64,000 bases of DNA from Cymodocea nodosa (taxonomy: Eukaryota; Streptophyta; Magnoliopsida; Alismatales; Cymodoceaceae), in assembly GCA_036874045.1 (NCBI GenBank), contig CM072338.1:18498501-18562500 (forward strand), given 5' to 3'. The position numbers and the translations under genes were made by a program. Under the pieces are notes generated by a model. The model ran no database searches and had not been told where the DNA came from. It saw only the letters and a program-made list of their open reading frames with translations. This document shows, piece after piece, positions 62,896 to 64,000 of the stretch; position 1 is the stretch's first letter; each line of letters opens with the position of its first letter.

Positions 62896-64000
62896 CAACT
62901 AAACTGGTATCACCTCCACCCATTAAATACTGCTTGGAATTTCCATGGACAACATTCATCCTATCACAGATGAATATCAGGCTCTTCTTGTCATTCCCAC
63001 CTGATAGAAATCTATCATCGACTAGAGAGAACAAATTGAAGATCATTGGCAACCATCGCAAGCCAAGGTTAGATTAACAAACTCATACTCATTGAATATT
63101 GGCCATATTATAAGCTGTCTAATTTTATATCCTTCACGTCTACTTCTACCTTCCAGAAAGAAGTAAGGCCAAGGCCTTCCAAGTGGAAACTTCAAAGCAT
63201 GAGTCTGATTACTTCATTGCTAGAAAACTAGTTCTGTATAGTGTCCATTTTCACCGCAAACTCTTAATTGACATGCCAGAACTTTTTGAACTTTTGCAAC
63301 TGTGAAGTAACTCGCAACAGGGATGCCATGTATTAAATGGTCTCCTCACAAGCTCTCTCAACTCTTAAAAGAATTATCATCCATGTGCATTATTGAGATA
63401 TATACTATTACATAGGAACAATAACTCTATATACTCCATAAATAGACTAATAGAAGATGGTAAACAACTCTTATCAACTTTCATAGAAAGCAGCAACAAC
63501 ATATTGTGAAAATGAACCGATGAATGCTGCTTGTCAACGTAATCATGCTAAATATACAATACCTTCTTTTTGGTGATGACTTAAACGTCTCAAGAACATG
63601 AGAAAGACATTAGCGCACAGAAAAATAACACGAAAGCACAGAGGTTGTTCAACAAAATACATCTTTCGCACTATCTTCCAGATATTGCTTGTTTTATAAC
63701 ATATGACCTCGCTATAGTGCTACCTATAAATAAAAGAGTAAAAATTGCAATAGATAAAGCCGCTAACATGGTTAACTCACTATTGCAGTGGAATTTTATA
63801 GGTTTTTATCCTCTTATACAAAGACTGGATATGCATTTTTTAGATATGAAAAGGCAAATATATGACACTATACATTATAGTCCTCTCAACAAATCTCTTT
63901 TGAACTTGTAATTAAAGTGAAAGCATGTAACTGTATTATCTGTTGGAGATGCCAAATTCACCTGCAAGGTAGGACTTGCCACAGTGAAGAATGACATGAT
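62896..64000. other. Right-edge region, possible exon fragment
   Basis: No gene recognised. On the minus strand 63061-62879 is open (VDDRFLSGGNDKKSLIFICD) right up to the copia insertion. At the very edge, 64000-63964 reads IMSFFTVASPTLQ before a good splice donor (CAG/GTGAAT). These could belong to a minus-strand gene lying mostly beyond the window, but the evidence is thin. Confidence 0.25.

Noticed and set aside
1-64000. CRISPR array, operons, phage or other bacterial systems
   Set aside because: No regularly spaced identical repeats with unique spacers. The spliced genes and plant retroelements show a plant nuclear genome.
1-64000. tRNA and rRNA genes
   Set aside because: I looked for the tRNA B-box type GGTTCGAATCC and for cloverleaf stems and saw no convincing case. 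No rRNA-like sequence was noticed. A covariance-model scan would be decisive.

Overview
This is nuclear DNA of a flowering plant. Spliced genes with GT-AG introns, plant-specific families (AP2/ERF, DUF630/DUF632, MUB) and remnants of Ty3/gypsy, Ty1/copia, LINE and FAR1-type MULE elements show this. Several genes are sharply GC-rich at the 5' end and AT-rich downstream (clearest in the phosphoglycerate mutase gene at 37.5-44.8 kb and the ERF gene). That gradient suggests a monocot, but the species cannot be assigned from the sequence alone.

Seven protein genes are supported. From left to right: an ERF/DREB A-6 transcription factor (minus, 5518-6375); a DUF630/DUF632 protein (minus, four exons, 14151-17287); a SEC14/CRAL-TRIO lipid-transfer protein (plus, five coding exons, 29693-32405); a type I inositol polyphosphate 5-phosphatase (minus, seven resolved exons, 33270-35375, N-terminus unresolved); a plastid-type 2,3-bisphosphoglycerate-dependent phosphoglycerate mutase (minus, seven exons over 7.3 kb, 37541-44824); a TRM9-type tRNA wobble-uridine methyltransferase (minus, two exons, 47956-50391); and a membrane-anchored ubiquitin-fold protein (minus, three exons, 52113-54830). 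Exon joins were made by eye from GT-AG signals, reading phase and known family sequence. Several small exons (48 to 105 bases) are too short for a simple ORF search.

The genes sit in three blocks separated by AT-rich, repeat-bearing DNA. The 8.6-12.75 kb block is a decayed minus-strand Ty3/gypsy element in gag-protease-RT-RNase H-integrase order. The 20.6-24.9 kb block holds two arrays of a degenerate TAATCATG-type repeat in opposite orientation, followed by a decayed FAR1/MULE transposase. The phosphoglycerate mutase gene carries a LINE fragment in intron 5, flanked by a 20-base direct repeat, and further LINE and LTR-like debris in intron 1. The MUB gene has a copia remnant in intron 2. A copia element with 105-base LTRs lies at 60.5-62.9 kb.

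The genes do not form an operon or an obvious pathway. Two adjacent ones (SEC14-like and 5-phosphatase, converging tail to tail) both act on phosphoinositides, but this is ordinary plant gene neighbourhood and I see no sign of co-regulation. I found no convincing undescribed system. The most unusual structures are the inverted repeat arrays and the intronic LINE insertion.
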